Assembly: GCA_900319685.1 (NCBI GenBank)
Contig: ONPI01000006.1
Coordinates: forward strand, 1 to 37,515
DNA: 37,515 nucleotides
Direction: 5' to 3'
Source: an uncultured Bacteroidales bacterium
Lineage (GTDB): Bacteria; Bacteroidota; Bacteroidia; Bacteroidales; UBA932
Shown here: in pieces, positions 15,806-24,008 of the stretch
Layout: the number at the start of each line of letters is the position of its first letter
Position numbering within the stretch: the stretch's first letter is position 1
Program-made: the position numbers and the translations under genes
Notes under the pieces: model-generated
Databases searched by the model: none
Told to the model about the DNA's origin: nothing
What the model saw: only the letters and a program-made list of their open reading frames with translations

Positions 15806-17368
15806 CTAAAGAGGAAGGTTGTCGTGTTTCTTCGAAGGCATCTGCTGCTTCTTTCCTGCAAGCTGTTCGAGAGCCCGTATGACCCTGAAGCGGGTGTTCC
15901 TCGGCTCGATTACATCATCGATGTATCCCTTTTGGGCGGCCTGGTACGGATTGTTGAAGAGTTCTTCATACTCTTCCTTCTTGCTTGCCCTGATGCGTTC
16001 CTTTTCAGCAGGATCTTCAGCAGCCTTTATATCCTTGGCATAGAGCACGTTGACAGCACCGTCAGCTCCCATTACGGCTATTTGTGCGGATGGCCACGCG
16101 TACACTATGTCGGCGCGCAGGTGCTTGCTGCTCATTACGATGTAGGATCCGCCGTAGCTCTTGCGGAGTTCCACGGTAACCTTCGGGACCGTGGCCTCGC
16201 CGTAGGCGTAGAGCAACTTGGCTCCGTTGGTGATGACGGCTCCGTATTCCTGCTGGGTGCCAGGGAGGAATCCCGGTACGTCCACAAGTGATACGAGAGG
16301 GATGTTGAACGCATCGCAGAAGCGCACGAAACGGGCTCCCTTGCGGGAAGCGTTGATGTCGAGCACTCCGGCCAGCATCTTAGGCTGGTTCGCGACGATG
16401 CCGACGCTGCGTCCGTTCATATGTGCGAAACCGACGATTATGTTCTTTGCGAAATCCTTGTGTATCTCGAAGAACTTCCCGTCGTCCACGATGCTGTGGA
16501 TCACTCTGTACATGTCGTACGGGGTGTTCGGATTGTCCGGGATGATCTCGTTAAGGCTGTCGTCCACCCTTCCGACAGGGTCTGAGGTGGCGACTCTCGG
16601 AGCCTCTTCCATATTGTTCTGAGGGATGTATCCCAGCAGTTCCTTGATAGTCTCGATGCCCTGGCGCTCGTCTTCAGCCGCGAAGTGGGCGACGCCGCTC
16701 TTGCTCGCGTGGACGCTCGCACCTCCGAGCTCCTCCTGGCTAACTTCTTCGCCGAGTACGCTCTTGACGACTGCCGGACCGGTGAGGAACATATAGGAAG
16801 TGTTCTTGACCATTACGGTGAAATCAGTCAGGGCAGGGGAGTACACCGCTCCTCCGGCGCAAGGACCGAATATTCCTGAAATCTGAGGGATGACTCCCGA
16901 TGCGAGGATGTTGCGCTCGAATATCTCTCCGTAGCCGGCGAGAGCGTCGACTCCTTCCTGGATCCTGGCTCCGCCGGAATCGTTCAGGCAGATGAACGGT
17001 GCACCGTTCCTGGTGGCGAGGTCCTGGACTTTGCAGATCTTCTCGGACATAGTCTTGGACAACGATCCGCCGGATACTGTGAAGTCCTGTGCCGCCACAT
17101 ACACCAGGCGGCCTCCGATAGTACCCATTCCGGTCACGACTCCGTCGCCGTCTATGTGTTGCTTGTCCATTCCGAAGTTGGTGCAGCGATGCTGGACGAA
17201 CATATCGAATTCCTCGAAGCTGCCTTCGTCGAGCAGGAGGTCCAGACGCTCCCTTGCTGTCAGCTTGCCTTTCTCGTGCTGGGCGTCTATCCTCTTCTGG
17301 CCGCCACCCATCCGGGCGGCCGCCCTGCGCTCAACCAGTCTTTCAATGTTTTTCTGCTGGATGCTCAT
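15806..17368 (-). CDS. mmdA: methylmalonyl-CoA decarboxylase / acyl-CoA carboxylase carboxyltransferase subunit
   Basis: A 520-residue carboxyltransferase with two crotonase-like domains. Motifs include [22 protein letters not shown] near the N-terminus, the acyl-CoA oxyanion loop region [29 protein letters not shown] and [16 protein letters not shown]. It moves CO2 from (S)-methylmalonyl-CoA to the biotin of MmdC. It is the first gene of the four-gene operon, and the membrane partners downstream show that it acts in a Na+-pumping decarboxylase rather than in an ATP-dependent carboxylase. It fits the succinate-propionate pathway of Bacteroidales. The length is normal. Confidence 0.92.
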   Translation of the reverse strand: MSIQQKNIERLVERRAAARMGGGQKRIDAQHEKGKLTARERLDLLLDEGSFEEFDMFVQHRCTNFGMDKQHIDGDGVVTGMGTIGGRLVYVAAQDFTVSGGSLSKTMSEKICKVQDLATRNGAPFICLNDSGGARIQEGVDALAGYGEIFERNILASGVIPQISGIFGPCAGGAVYSPALTDFTVMVKNTSYMFLTGPAVVKSVLGEEVSQEELGGASVHASKSGVAHFAAEDERQGIETIKELLGYIPQNNMEEAPRVATSDPVGRVDDSLNEIIPDNPNTPYDMYRVIHSIVDDGKFFEIHKDFAKNIIVGFAHMNGRSVGIVANQPKMLAGVLDINASRKGARFVRFCDAFNIPLVSLVDVPGFLPGTQQEYGAVITNGAKLLYAYGEATVPKVTVELRKSYGGSYIVMSSKHLRADIVYAWPSAQIAVMGADGAVNVLYAKDIKAAEDPAEKERIRASKKEEYEELFNNPYQAAQKGYIDDVIEPRNTRFRVIRALEQLAGKKQQMPSKKHDNLPL

Positions 17369-17403
17369 ATATTTTGTATTGCTTTGTTCTTATTAATATC
17401 CTA

Positions 17404-17433
17404 CAAATTTACCATTCTTTCCGTTTCCGACAA
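17404..17433 (-). promoter_or_regulatory. promoter of the decarboxylase operon
   Basis: Minus strand TTG (17433-17431), 19 bases, TAAATTTG (17411-17404), 35 bases before the mmdA ATG. The palindrome at 17461-17478 lies 27 bases upstream of the -33 element. Confidence 0.7.
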
Positions 17434-17460
17434 AATCCAGGGGGGCAAAGACGCGAAAAC

Positions 17461-17478
17461 TTTCGCCATGTGGCGAAA
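17461..17478. promoter_or_regulatory. perfect palindrome TTTCGCCA-TG-TGGCGAAA
   Basis: An 8+8 inverted repeat with a 2-base centre, placed between the yebC terminator and the decarboxylase promoter. Relative to that promoter it is at about -60 to -80, an activator-like position. It lacks a T tract, so it is not a terminator. A regulator-binding site is the simplest reading; I do not recognise the regulator. Confidence 0.5.
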
Positions 17479-17491
17479 TCCACTGGATAAC

Positions 17492-17522
17492 AAAAAAGGT
17501 GACCGGGAATGCGGTCACCTTT
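17492..17522 (-). terminator. rho-independent terminator of yebC
   Basis: AAGGTGACC (17496-17504) pairs with GGTCACCTT (17513-17521) around an 8-base loop. On the minus strand the run of six T (complement of 17497-17492) follows the stem. It starts 21 bases after the yebC stop. Confidence 0.8.
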
Positions 17523-17542
17523 AGAGTCTTTATTAGAGGGAA

Positions 17543-18298
17543 TTACTCCTCTGCCGGCTTCATTGTGTTGTAAACGGCGGTCACGTCGTCATCGTCTTCG
17601 AGAAGACCGGTGAGCTTGTTCAGAGTCTCACGCTGTTCGGCAGTGACGTCCTTCAGGTCCACGTTAGGAATCCTTTCGAAACCTCCGGATACGAGCTCGT
17701 AACCGTTGTCCTCGATGAATTTCTGGATTGCGCCGTATGAACTGTAAGCACCGTAGATCACGATGTTCCTGGTCACGTTGTCATCCTCGTCCACCTGCTC
17801 TTCGATGAAAACCTCCGGATCGTCGTCGCAGTCGCAGAGCTCGAGCTGGAGTTCGTCGGTGTCGAGACCTTCCTGGTCCTTGATGCGGAAAACGCATTTG
17901 TGGTCGAACATGAAGGAAACGCTGCCGCTGGTGCCCAGGGTTCCGCCGCACTTGGTGAAGTAGCTCCTGACATTAGCGACGGTACGGGTATTGTTGTCAG
18001 TGGCGGCTTCCACGAGATAAGCGATGCCGTGAGGACCGTAGCCTTCGTAGACGAGCTCCTTGAAATCACCCTGGTCTTTCTCGAGTGCCTTCTTGATAGC
18101 CCTTTCGACGTTCTCCTTCGGCATATTTTCGCTCCTGGCTTCTGCCATGAGGGCACGGAGCCTAGGGTTGCCGGTCACGTCGGCGCCACCCTGCTTGACA
18201 GCGATGGTGATCTCCTTGCCGATCTTGGTGAAGGTCTTTGCCATGTGACCCCACCTCTTGAACTTCCTTTCCTTGCGGAATTCGAACGCTCTTCCCAT
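17543..18298 (-). CDS. yebC: YebC/TACO1-family regulatory protein
   Basis: A 251-residue YebC/TACO1 protein. The N-terminus MGRAFEFRKERKFKRWGHMA is the Bacteroidetes form of the usual MAGHSKWANIKHRK start, followed by MPKENVERAIKKALE and YEGYGPHGIAYLVEAATDN, the two best family blocks. Homologues bind DNA as transcription factors or assist translation through proline stretches, so the exact role is open. Its ATG follows the stop of the TPR gene by one base, making a two-gene operon closed by the terminator at 17492-17522. The frame is open further upstream to 18514, but only as the antiparallel shadow of the TPR gene. Confidence 0.92.
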   Translation of the reverse strand: MGRAFEFRKERKFKRWGHMAKTFTKIGKEITIAVKQGGADVTGNPRLRALMAEARSENMPKENVERAIKKALEKDQGDFKELVYEGYGPHGIAYLVEAATDNNTRTVANVRSYFTKCGGTLGTSGSVSFMFDHKCVFRIKDQEGLDTDELQLELCDCDDDPEVFIEEQVDEDDNVTRNIVIYGAYSSYGAIQKFIEDNGYELVSGGFERIPNVDLKDVTAEQRETLNKLTGLLEDDDDVTAVYNTMKPAEE

Positions 18299-18299
18299 A

Positions 18300-18989
18300 C
18301 TACTTGGCCTCCTGGCTTTCGATGCGGGTGATGTACTTGTCGATGTCGTAACCCTCCATGGACTGAGGATACTTGTCCTTGATCTGCTTGTAGAAGGAGA
18401 GAGCCTTTGCGTTGTCACCGGTCTCCTCGCAGACAACACCTGCCTTGAGGAGATAGCTGGCGGCGAACATATTGTCGGCCTGGGCGGCTGCCTTCTCGAA
18501 ATAGTTGAGAGCATCGCCGTACTTTTCGAGGCCTACATAGGCGTCACCGATGCAAGCAAGTGCACGTGCGGCGAGGATGTTGTCCTTGCCCTTGTACTTC
18601 TTGAGGAAGTCGATGGCTTCCTGGTAGTTGCCGAGCTGGAGCTCGCAGAGACCGGCGTAGAGATATACATCCTTGCCGCCCTTGGCGCCGTACTCGTCGA
18701 TGATCTGGGAGAAACCGAGGACGTTGCCGTCGCCGTTGAGGGCGAGGTCGTACTCACCGTTGCGGAAGATCGCCTCTGCAGGGAACATCTGTGCGGTGGC
18801 TTCCTGGCACTTAGGCTGGTAGATGAACTTGTACCAAGCCACGAATGCAAGACCCAGGACGAGGAGGGTCAGGAGGATCGTATAGATCGTCTTCTTGTTC
18901 TCACGGAAGAACTGGTCGGTCTTGGAAACGGTCTCGTTCACCCTTTCCTGGCGCTCCTGCTCTTTCAAAATTTCTTTTTCCTTTGCCAT
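18300..18989 (-). CDS. membrane-anchored tetratricopeptide repeat protein
   Basis: A 229-residue protein: charged cytoplasmic N-terminus (1-33, KEKEILKEQERQERV), one membrane helix (about 34-54, IYTILLTLLVLGLAFVAW), then a periplasmic part with three or four TPR units (DVYLYAGLCELQLGNYQEAI, AARALACIGDAYVGLEKYGDAL, AASYLLKAGVVCEETGDNAKAL). The layout resembles YfgM-like proteins of the inner membrane, which act with secretion or chaperone complexes; no closer assignment is justified. ATG 18989 is chosen because the codons upstream of it run through the promoter region. It is the first gene of an operon with yebC. Confidence 0.85.
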   Translation of the reverse strand: MAKEKEILKEQERQERVNETVSKTDQFFRENKKTIYTILLTLLVLGLAFVAWYKFIYQPKCQEATAQMFPAEAIFRNGEYDLALNGDGNVLGFSQIIDEYGAKGGKDVYLYAGLCELQLGNYQEAIDFLKKYKGKDNILAARALACIGDAYVGLEKYGDALNYFEKAAAQADNMFAASYLLKAGVVCEETGDNAKALSFYKQIKDKYPQSMEGYDIDKYITRIESQEAK

Positions 18990-19029
18990 TTTATTGCTGT
19001 TTTTGTTATTACCTTTTATTAACAGACCG

Positions 19030-19060
19030 CAAAAATACAAAAAATTGTTAAATCCTCCAA
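19030..19060 (-). promoter_or_regulatory. promoter of the TPR-yebC operon
   Basis: Minus strand TTG (19060-19058), 20 bases, TATTTTTG (19037-19030), 41 bases before the ATG at 18989. It is back to back with the recF promoter. Confidence 0.7.
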
Positions 19061-19097
19061 TTATTGGAAGCGCTATGTCAATTAGGTCGAAAATGGT

Positions 19098-19105
19098 TAT
19101 ATTTG
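19098..19105 (+). promoter_or_regulatory. -7 element of the recF promoter
   Basis: TATATTTG on the plus strand, 21 bases before the recF ATG at 19127. No good TTG is seen at the matching -33 distance, so the promoter may be weak. It supports the start at 19127, since the longer upstream frame would begin before the transcript does. Confidence 0.55.
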
Positions 19106-19126
19106 CATTGCAAGAAAGCCCCCCAG

Positions 19127-20224
19127 ATGCCGACTCTCAAGAAAATAGTCATTCAGGATTTCAGGAATATCGCTTTCCAGGAACTGTCCTTTTCCCCTAA
19201 CGTAAACTGCATTTCCGGGGGAAACGGGGAGGGCAAGACCAACTTGCTGGATGCGATTTGGTACCTTTCCATGACCAAGAGTGCCTTTGCCGCTTCGGAC
19301 AGGTTCAGCGTGCGGCACGGGGCATCTTCATTCGCTATCGCCGGCACGTATTCATTCCCGTCGGGGCCGGACGTCAGGTTCTCGGTGCAGGCTGACGGAA
19401 GTGGGGAGAAGAAGGTGCGCAGGGATGACAAGGTGTATCAGAAAATAGCCTCCCACATAGGCGTCCTTCCTATCGTAATGGTTTCTCCTTCAGATATTTC
19501 CCTTGTGAGTGACAGTGGAGATGACAGGCGTCGTTTCGTCAATTCCGTACTCTCCCAAATGGACGGGGAATATCTTTCCGCGGTGCAGATGTACAACCGT
19601 CTCCTCTTCCAGCGGAACAAACTTCTGAAGGATGGGAATCCGGACGAGGGGCTGCTTTCGGTGTTCGACGGGCGGATGGAAGAATCGGCTGCGAAGATAT
19701 TCGCCTCGAGGGAAAGGTTCGTGGAGGACCTGGTCCCTGTCATAGCCGGTTACTACGAGACCCTTTCGGGAGGCAAGGAGACGGTGTCCGTTTCCTACAG
19801 GTCCGACCTTCGGAATGCCTCGCTCGGGGATATCCTGAAAGCTTCCAGGGAGAAGGACATGCTCTTCAAATACACCACTGCAGGCGTCCAGAGGGACGAT
19901 TTCATATTCAAGATGGACGGGTATCCCATCCGCCGGTGCGGATCGCAGGGACAGCAGAAATCGTTCCTGGTATCCTTGAAATTCGCACAGTATGAACTTA
20001 TGAAACGCAGGTACGGTTTTCCTCCGATGCTATTGCTGGACGATGTATTCGACAAGCTTGACATGTCGAGGATATCCAATCTGCTGGGGATGGTCGCGGG
20101 AAATGATTTCGGGCAGATATTCATAACCGACAGCAACAAGGTGCGGATGTCCGGTATCGTGGACGGCTTCACCGCCGACAGGGCGTATTTCGAGGCTGAA
20201 GGTGGAGCTTTCAGGCAGATCTGA
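19127..20224 (+). CDS. recF: DNA replication and repair protein RecF
   Basis: A 365-residue RecF, an SMC-like ATPase that loads RecA at gaps together with RecO and RecR. The P-loop GGNGEGKTN is at 31-39, the ABC-type signature region reads GSQGQQKSFLVSLK, and Walker B is MLLLDDVFDKLD with the D-loop. The start MPTLKKIVIQDFRN is preferred over an in-frame ATG at 19064, because the -7 box lies between them and family members start here. It is followed after one base by the DUF721 gene, an arrangement common in many bacteria. No lesions seen. Confidence 0.95.
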   Translation: MPTLKKIVIQDFRNIAFQELSFSPNVNCISGGNGEGKTNLLDAIWYLSMTKSAFAASDRFSVRHGASSFAIAGTYSFPSGPDVRFSVQADGSGEKKVRRDDKVYQKIASHIGVLPIVMVSPSDISLVSDSGDDRRRFVNSVLSQMDGEYLSAVQMYNRLLFQRNKLLKDGNPDEGLLSVFDGRMEESAAKIFASRERFVEDLVPVIAGYYETLSGGKETVSVSYRSDLRNASLGDILKASREKDMLFKYTTAGVQRDDFIFKMDGYPIRRCGSQGQQKSFLVSLKFAQYELMKRRYGFPPMLLLDDVFDKLDMSRISNLLGMVAGNDFGQIFITDSNKVRMSGIVDGFTADRAYFEAEGGAFRQI

Positions 20225-20225
20225 C

Positions 20226-20570
20226 ATGGCTGGTTACAAGAAGATAAAAGGGGTTCCTCGTAAGGAAGCTTTGGGGATGGATGAGATCATCCCCATGTTC
20301 ATCCGCTCGATGAAACTCTCGGCCGGCCACAATACGCAGAGGATTTTCGCGGCCTGGGACGCAGTTTCCGGCGTGCCGGCATATTCGCTCCGCAAGTTCT
20401 TCAGGGACGGGAAGCTGTACGTAACCCTTTCTTCGTCCATGGTGCGGAGCCATCTTGAATTCCAGAAACCCGCCCTCATCCAGGCAATCAATTCCTACCT
20501 GCTCAAGGATGACCTGTTCATCAAGGAGGGCGAAGGGAAGGAATTCGTCAAGGAAATAATACTCAAATGA
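20226..20570 (+). CDS. DUF721 (DciA-like) protein
   Basis: A 114-residue DUF721 protein. Typical features are AAWDAVSG near residue 45 and LRKFFRDGKLYVTLSSSMVRSHL, the KH-like core of DciA-type proteins. DciA is the ancestral loader or operator of the replicative helicase DnaB in bacteria without DnaC or DnaI. It follows recF by 1 base and overlaps pdxB by 4 bases (ATGA), so the three genes form one transcript. The protein is somewhat short, which is normal for Bacteroidetes members; direct DciA function is inferred. Confidence 0.85.
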   Translation: MAGYKKIKGVPRKEALGMDEIIPMFIRSMKLSAGHNTQRIFAAWDAVSGVPAYSLRKFFRDGKLYVTLSSSMVRSHLEFQKPALIQAINSYLLKDDLFIKEGEGKEFVKEIILK

Positions 20571-21619
20571 ATATGGATAAGAGAGTCAAAATCGTGGTAG
20601 ATGATGCCATCCCTTTCATCCAGGGAGTGCTCGAACCGTACGCCGATGTGCTGTACAGGCCGGGGAAGGAAATCTGCCGCGAGGATGTCGCAGATGCTGA
20701 CGCATTGGTGATCAGGACCAGGACGAAGTGCAATGCCGACTTGCTGGAAGGCAGCAGCGTGAAGTTCATCGCGACTGCCACGATCGGTACCGACCACATC
20801 GATTTCCCTTATTGCAACAGCAAGGGGATCAGTGTCCGGAGTGCTGCCGGTTGCAATGCAGGAGGGGTGATGAACTATGTGTTTTCCGCCTTGTACGGGG
20901 TTGCTTCGCGGAAGTCCATACGCCTGGAAGGGGAGAAGATAGGAATAGTCGGAGTCGGGAATGTCGGCCGCAGGGTGGACAGGATGGCCGGTTCCCTGGG
21001 GTTCAAGGTCCTGAAGAACGACCCGCCTAGGATGGAGGTCGAAGGACCGGACGGATTCTGCTCTCTGGACTACCTGCTTGAGAATGCTTCGGTGGTTACA
21101 TTGCACGTTCCCCTGGACGAGACGACCAGGGGGATGGCGGATGATGTGTTCTTCGGTAAAATGCGCCCCGGGACGATCTTTATCAATGCATCCCGGGGTG
21201 AAGTGGTGGACGATGAAGCACTAAAGAGAGCGATTCCCAAGCTGGGTCCGGTGATCATCGATACCTGGAACAACGAGCCTTGCATCGACCGGGAACTGAT
21301 GGGAATGGTGGACATCGCCACTCCGCATATCGCGGGGTATTCCTATCAGGGGAAGCAGAACGGCACCGCCCAGTCCGTGAGGTCCCTGGCCAGGTTCTTC
21401 GGTTTCGAGCCGCTCTACGAGTTCTTCCCGAAGACAGAGATCATAGATCTGGAAACGATCAAGCTCGACCTCAAGGGAAAGAGCCAGGGAGAGATCGCGT
21501 CCACCCTGCAGTACAACTATCCTATCTTCACGGATGACTTCATGTTCCGGATGCACCCGGAGGATTTCGAGAAGCTCCGTTCCAATTATCAGTACCGCAG
21601 GGAGTTCTACGTGGACTAG
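20567..21619 (+). CDS. pdxB: 4-phosphoerythronate dehydrogenase
   Basis: A 350-residue D-2-hydroxyacid dehydrogenase of the PdxB type, second step of the DXP-dependent vitamin B6 pathway. It has the NAD-binding GVGNVG at 129-134 and the catalytic triad Arg210 (NASRGEVVD), Glu237 (TWNNEP) and His254 (TPHIAGYSYQGK); the GYSYQGK text is characteristic of PdxB and separates it from SerA. The C-terminal domain (about 285-350) is the PdxB dimerisation extension. It overlaps the DUF721 stop by ATGA, and its own stop lies one base from the convergent lipoprotein gene. Confidence 0.93.
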   Translation: MNMDKRVKIVVDDAIPFIQGVLEPYADVLYRPGKEICREDVADADALVIRTRTKCNADLLEGSSVKFIATATIGTDHIDFPYCNSKGISVRSAAGCNAGGVMNYVFSALYGVASRKSIRLEGEKIGIVGVGNVGRRVDRMAGSLGFKVLKNDPPRMEVEGPDGFCSLDYLLENASVVTLHVPLDETTRGMADDVFFGKMRPGTIFINASRGEVVDDEALKRAIPKLGPVIIDTWNNEPCIDRELMGMVDIATPHIAGYSYQGKQNGTAQSVRSLARFFGFEPLYEFFPKTEIIDLETIKLDLKGKSQGEIASTLQYNYPIFTDDFMFRMHPEDFEKLRSNYQYRREFYVD

Positions 21620-21620
21620 A

Positions 21621-21887
21621 TCAGTTTCCGAGCAGTTTTTCAAGTTCCTCGAGGCTTTCCAGTTCTTCGAGGTCTTCCGGCATCGTCAGGGTGTCAGGCA
21701 TCATCAGGCTGTCAGGAATCTCCAGGGTGTCGAAAGGTTCCAGGGTTTCCGTGAAATCGATGTCCTGGAGTTCTTCCTGGATCTTGGCTTTCGCATCGTC
21801 GCTTATCCTTACGTAGCAGGAAGGGAGGATGCAGGCGCTGAGGCACAGTGCGGCTATCGCCGCTATGGTAGTCATTGTTCTTTTCAT
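21621..21887 (-). CDS. small acidic lipoprotein with degenerate repeats
   Basis: An 88-residue protein. A signal peptide (MKRTMTTIAAIAALC) leads to the lipobox LSAC with Cys19, so it should be lipidated. The mature part is strongly acidic and ends in imperfect units: DTLEIP, DSLMMP, DTLTMP, EDLEELES, LEELEKL. I recognise no family. It is the last gene of the ABC operon, 10 bases after the GntR gene, so it may be controlled by the same regulator. Its stop is 1 base from that of the convergent pdxB. Confidence 0.7.
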   Translation of the reverse strand: MKRTMTTIAAIAALCLSACILPSCYVRISDDAKAKIQEELQDIDFTETLEPFDTLEIPDSLMMPDTLTMPEDLEELESLEELEKLLGN

Positions 21888-21897
21888 CGTTCGAATA

Positions 21898-22254
21898 TTA
21901 AATGATCAGGTTGCTTTTCGAGAGGAGTTCGTCGGGATCCAGCCCCAGGAGTTCCATCTTCCTGAGGAAGGCCGGAAGCTCCACTTCCATGAACTCCTTC
22001 CTGTTGTTCTCCAGGACGATTTCCTTTGCATCAGGGGAGATGAAATATCCTATCCCCCGCTTGTTGTAGATAACTCCTTCCGCCGTCAGTTTCTCGTAGG
22101 TCCGCATCACGGTGTTGGGATTCACCCCGATCGTGGCTCCATATTCCCTGACTGAAGGGATCCTGTCTTCGGGCTTCAGTTCGCCCGCGAGTATCTTGTC
22201 GCAGACGGTGTCCGCGATTTGCAGGTATATAGCTTTATTAGAATTGAATTCCAT
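21898..22254 (-). CDS. GntR-family (YtrA subfamily) transcriptional regulator
   Basis: A 118-residue regulator. The N-terminal winged helix is the standard GntR form: IYLQIADTVCDKILAGELKPEDRIPSVRE, then GVNPNTVMRTYEKLTAEGVI and KRGIGYFIS. After it comes only a short helical tail (about 85-118) with no ligand pocket, which defines the YtrA type. Members usually repress a linked ABC transporter operon, and this gene lies in just such an operon, after the permease (12 bases) and before a small lipoprotein. The operator candidate is the GTGT/ACAC repeat at 23953-23974. Confidence 0.9.
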   Translation of the reverse strand: MEFNSNKAIYLQIADTVCDKILAGELKPEDRIPSVREYGATIGVNPNTVMRTYEKLTAEGVIYNKRGIGYFISPDAKEIVLENNRKEFMEVELPAFLRKMELLGLDPDELLSKSNLII

Positions 22255-22266
22255 GGCTGACCGGTA

Positions 22267-23094
22267 CTAGTGTTGTTGTCTCTTGAGCCTGAACCATGAC
22301 CAGATCCCGCATCCGCCGACGAACAGTATCAGACCGGCGTTGATCCAGATGTTGATGATCTGGTCAAGATGTACTGCATTGTCTTTCAGTTTGTTGATGA
22401 TGAATGTCCCGAATGAATGCATATCGAATTGGGTGATGATCACCGAGAAGATGATCGACAGTGCGGTGTTGATAGCGAAGAGCGCTATGATGGTGTAACC
22501 GGTCTTCCACTTCTTGAACAGCAGGCTTCCGAGGAGGAATACGGCTACTGTCTCGGCCAGGCCGGCGAGGAGGAGAGGAATTCCGTTGCCCACCAGGCGT
22601 ATCGGGCTGTCCTCATCGAGACCGTTCACATTGGTCATGGCCATCGCATCGCCGCAGCTCTTGTCCAGCAGGCAGATTACCCAGTCACTGAGGAAATACA
22701 GCACGAGGTAAACCACGGGGATGACTATGAGGCTGATTATCATCATCGAGAGGAATTTCTCACTTCTGGAGGCCGGGAGCATGAGCCAGTCCGAGCCTGC
22801 TTTCTTCTCAGTGATGAAACCGTATGCCCTGGCAGGGAACATTATCATGAAGATGCAGGTGACTATCGTGAATGTGACGAACCTGGCCGGCAGGGATGGC
22901 CCGTTGATGCTTCCCCCGTAAAGCAGTTCAGTCAGCCCGCCTCCAGCGATAGTCGCGAATATCATATGGATAAGGTACAGTATGAACGGGAAGAGGGCGA
23001 ATATGAGTAAGAATAATCCAAGGTTGCTCCAGCGTGATTTGAGGTCGTAGAGGAAATACTTCCCGAAACGATTGAGATTGAACTTGTTTTCCAT
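22267..23094 (-). CDS. ABC transporter permease
   Basis: A 275-residue membrane protein with about six helices, for example LGLFLLIFALFPFILYLIHM near the N-terminus, FVTFTIVTCIFMIMFPA and LFVGGCGIWSWF near the end. The overall shape is that of permeases paired with YtrA-type regulators and single ATPase subunits. The substrate is unknown; related systems handle peptide antibiotics or envelope stress. ATG 23094 is preferred to ATG 23109 because GGAGGA lies 7 bases before 23094, while 23109 overlaps that very sequence. The gene is 15 bases after the ATPase stop. Confidence 0.82.
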   Translation of the reverse strand: MENKFNLNRFGKYFLYDLKSRWSNLGLFLLIFALFPFILYLIHMIFATIAGGGLTELLYGGSINGPSLPARFVTFTIVTCIFMIMFPARAYGFITEKKAGSDWLMLPASRSEKFLSMMIISLIVIPVVYLVLYFLSDWVICLLDKSCGDAMAMTNVNGLDEDSPIRLVGNGIPLLLAGLAETVAVFLLGSLLFKKWKTGYTIIALFAINTALSIIFSVIITQFDMHSFGTFIINKLKDNAVHLDQIINIWINAGLILFVGGCGIWSWFRLKRQQH

Positions 23095-23109
23095 TGTGCT
23101 TTCCTCCAT

Positions 23110-23937
23110 TTATTTCTTGAACATACCTTTTATGAGTTCCTTGTGTGCGTGGGTGGCGTTGAAGAGGGCTTCGATGTCGGTCTTGCTCTCCTTGCCTTCC
23201 GTATTCGGGTACACCTGGATGAATCCTCCCGGCAGCTGTTCGCTGTACAGGGATTCATGATGAAGTTCCGTACCGTAGTCGAAGAACAGTTTCTCCTCGA
23301 TTTCCTGGAGGGATGCATTCAGAAGCACGTCCCGGCGGTCCAGGATGATCACAGGGTCGATGATGTTTTCGAGATCCCTGACCTGGTGCGTGGAGATCAC
23401 GATGGTGGAATCGTCGGAGGTGTATTTCAGGATCGCGTTCCTGAACTGGGCCTTCGAAGGGATGTCGAGTCCGTTGGTCGGCTCATCCAGGAAGAGATAC
23501 TTGCAGTTGCAAGCGAGCGCGAATGAGAGGTAGGTCTTCTTGAGCTGTCCGGCGGACATGTGGGACATCTTCCAGGAAGGGTCGGTTTCGAACTCTTCCA
23601 TAAGCTTGAGGAATTTGCCGTGGTCGTATCCCTTTCGGAAGATACCTTGTTCCTTGGCGAAAGTGCCGGCTTTCATGTTGACAGGAGCCACCTCGTCTGG
23701 GAGGTAGTACTGCTTCTCGAGAAGTGAAGCGCTCCTGTCGAAAGGATTCTCTCCGTCTGTGCGGATAGTCCCGGCCTGGACTCTCTTGAGACCGCAGAGA
23801 AGGGTCAGCAGGGTGGTCTTGCCGACTCCGTTCTCTCCCAGCAGACCATAGATCTTCCCTTCTTCCAGGGTAGTGGTTATGCCTTTTAGTACGAGGTTGT
23901 TCCCGTAGCTGAAGGCGAGGTCGCGGATTTCAATCAT
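23110..23937 (-). CDS. ABC transporter ATP-binding protein
   Basis: A 275-residue ATPase, first gene of the operon. Walker A is GENGVGKTT (34-42), the signature is MSAGQLKK (a variant of LSGGQ), Walker B is YLFLDEPTNGLD, and the switch histidine lies in VISTHQ. The C-terminal 65 residues form an extra acidic domain after the nucleotide-binding core. With the permease gene it should form a homodimeric-ATPase exporter. The altered signature is common in this subgroup and need not mean loss of activity. Confidence 0.9.
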   Translation of the reverse strand: MIEIRDLAFSYGNNLVLKGITTTLEEGKIYGLLGENGVGKTTLLTLLCGLKRVQAGTIRTDGENPFDRSASLLEKQYYLPDEVAPVNMKAGTFAKEQGIFRKGYDHGKFLKLMEEFETDPSWKMSHMSAGQLKKTYLSFALACNCKYLFLDEPTNGLDIPSKAQFRNAILKYTSDDSTIVISTHQVRDLENIIDPVIILDRRDVLLNASLQEIEEKLFFDYGTELHHESLYSEQLPGGFIQVYPNTEGKESKTDIEALFNATHAHKELIKGMFKK

Positions 23938-23952
23938 ATCTTTGCTCTTTTA

Positions 23953-23974
23953 GTGTGTTAGTTTATTAATACAC
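23953..23974. promoter_or_regulatory. candidate GntR (YtrA-type) operator
   Basis: GTGT (23953-23956) and ACAC (23971-23974) flank 14 A/T-rich bases, between the -7 box and the start codon of the ABC operon. From memory, YtrA operators have the form AGTGTA...TACACT; this site has AGTGTG...TACACC with one base less spacing. Binding here would block transcription. Assignment by analogy only. Confidence 0.4.
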
Positions 23975-23976
23975 CG

Positions 23977-24006
23977 CAAAGATATGGATGATTTTCAAAT
24001 ATCCAA
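23977..24006 (-). promoter_or_regulatory. promoter of the ABC transporter operon
   Basis: Minus strand TTG (24006-24004), 19 bases, TATCTTTG (23984-23977). The -33 element ends 3 bases beyond the stop of the small AraC-type gene. The putative operator follows directly downstream. Confidence 0.7.
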
Positions 24007-24008
24007 AT

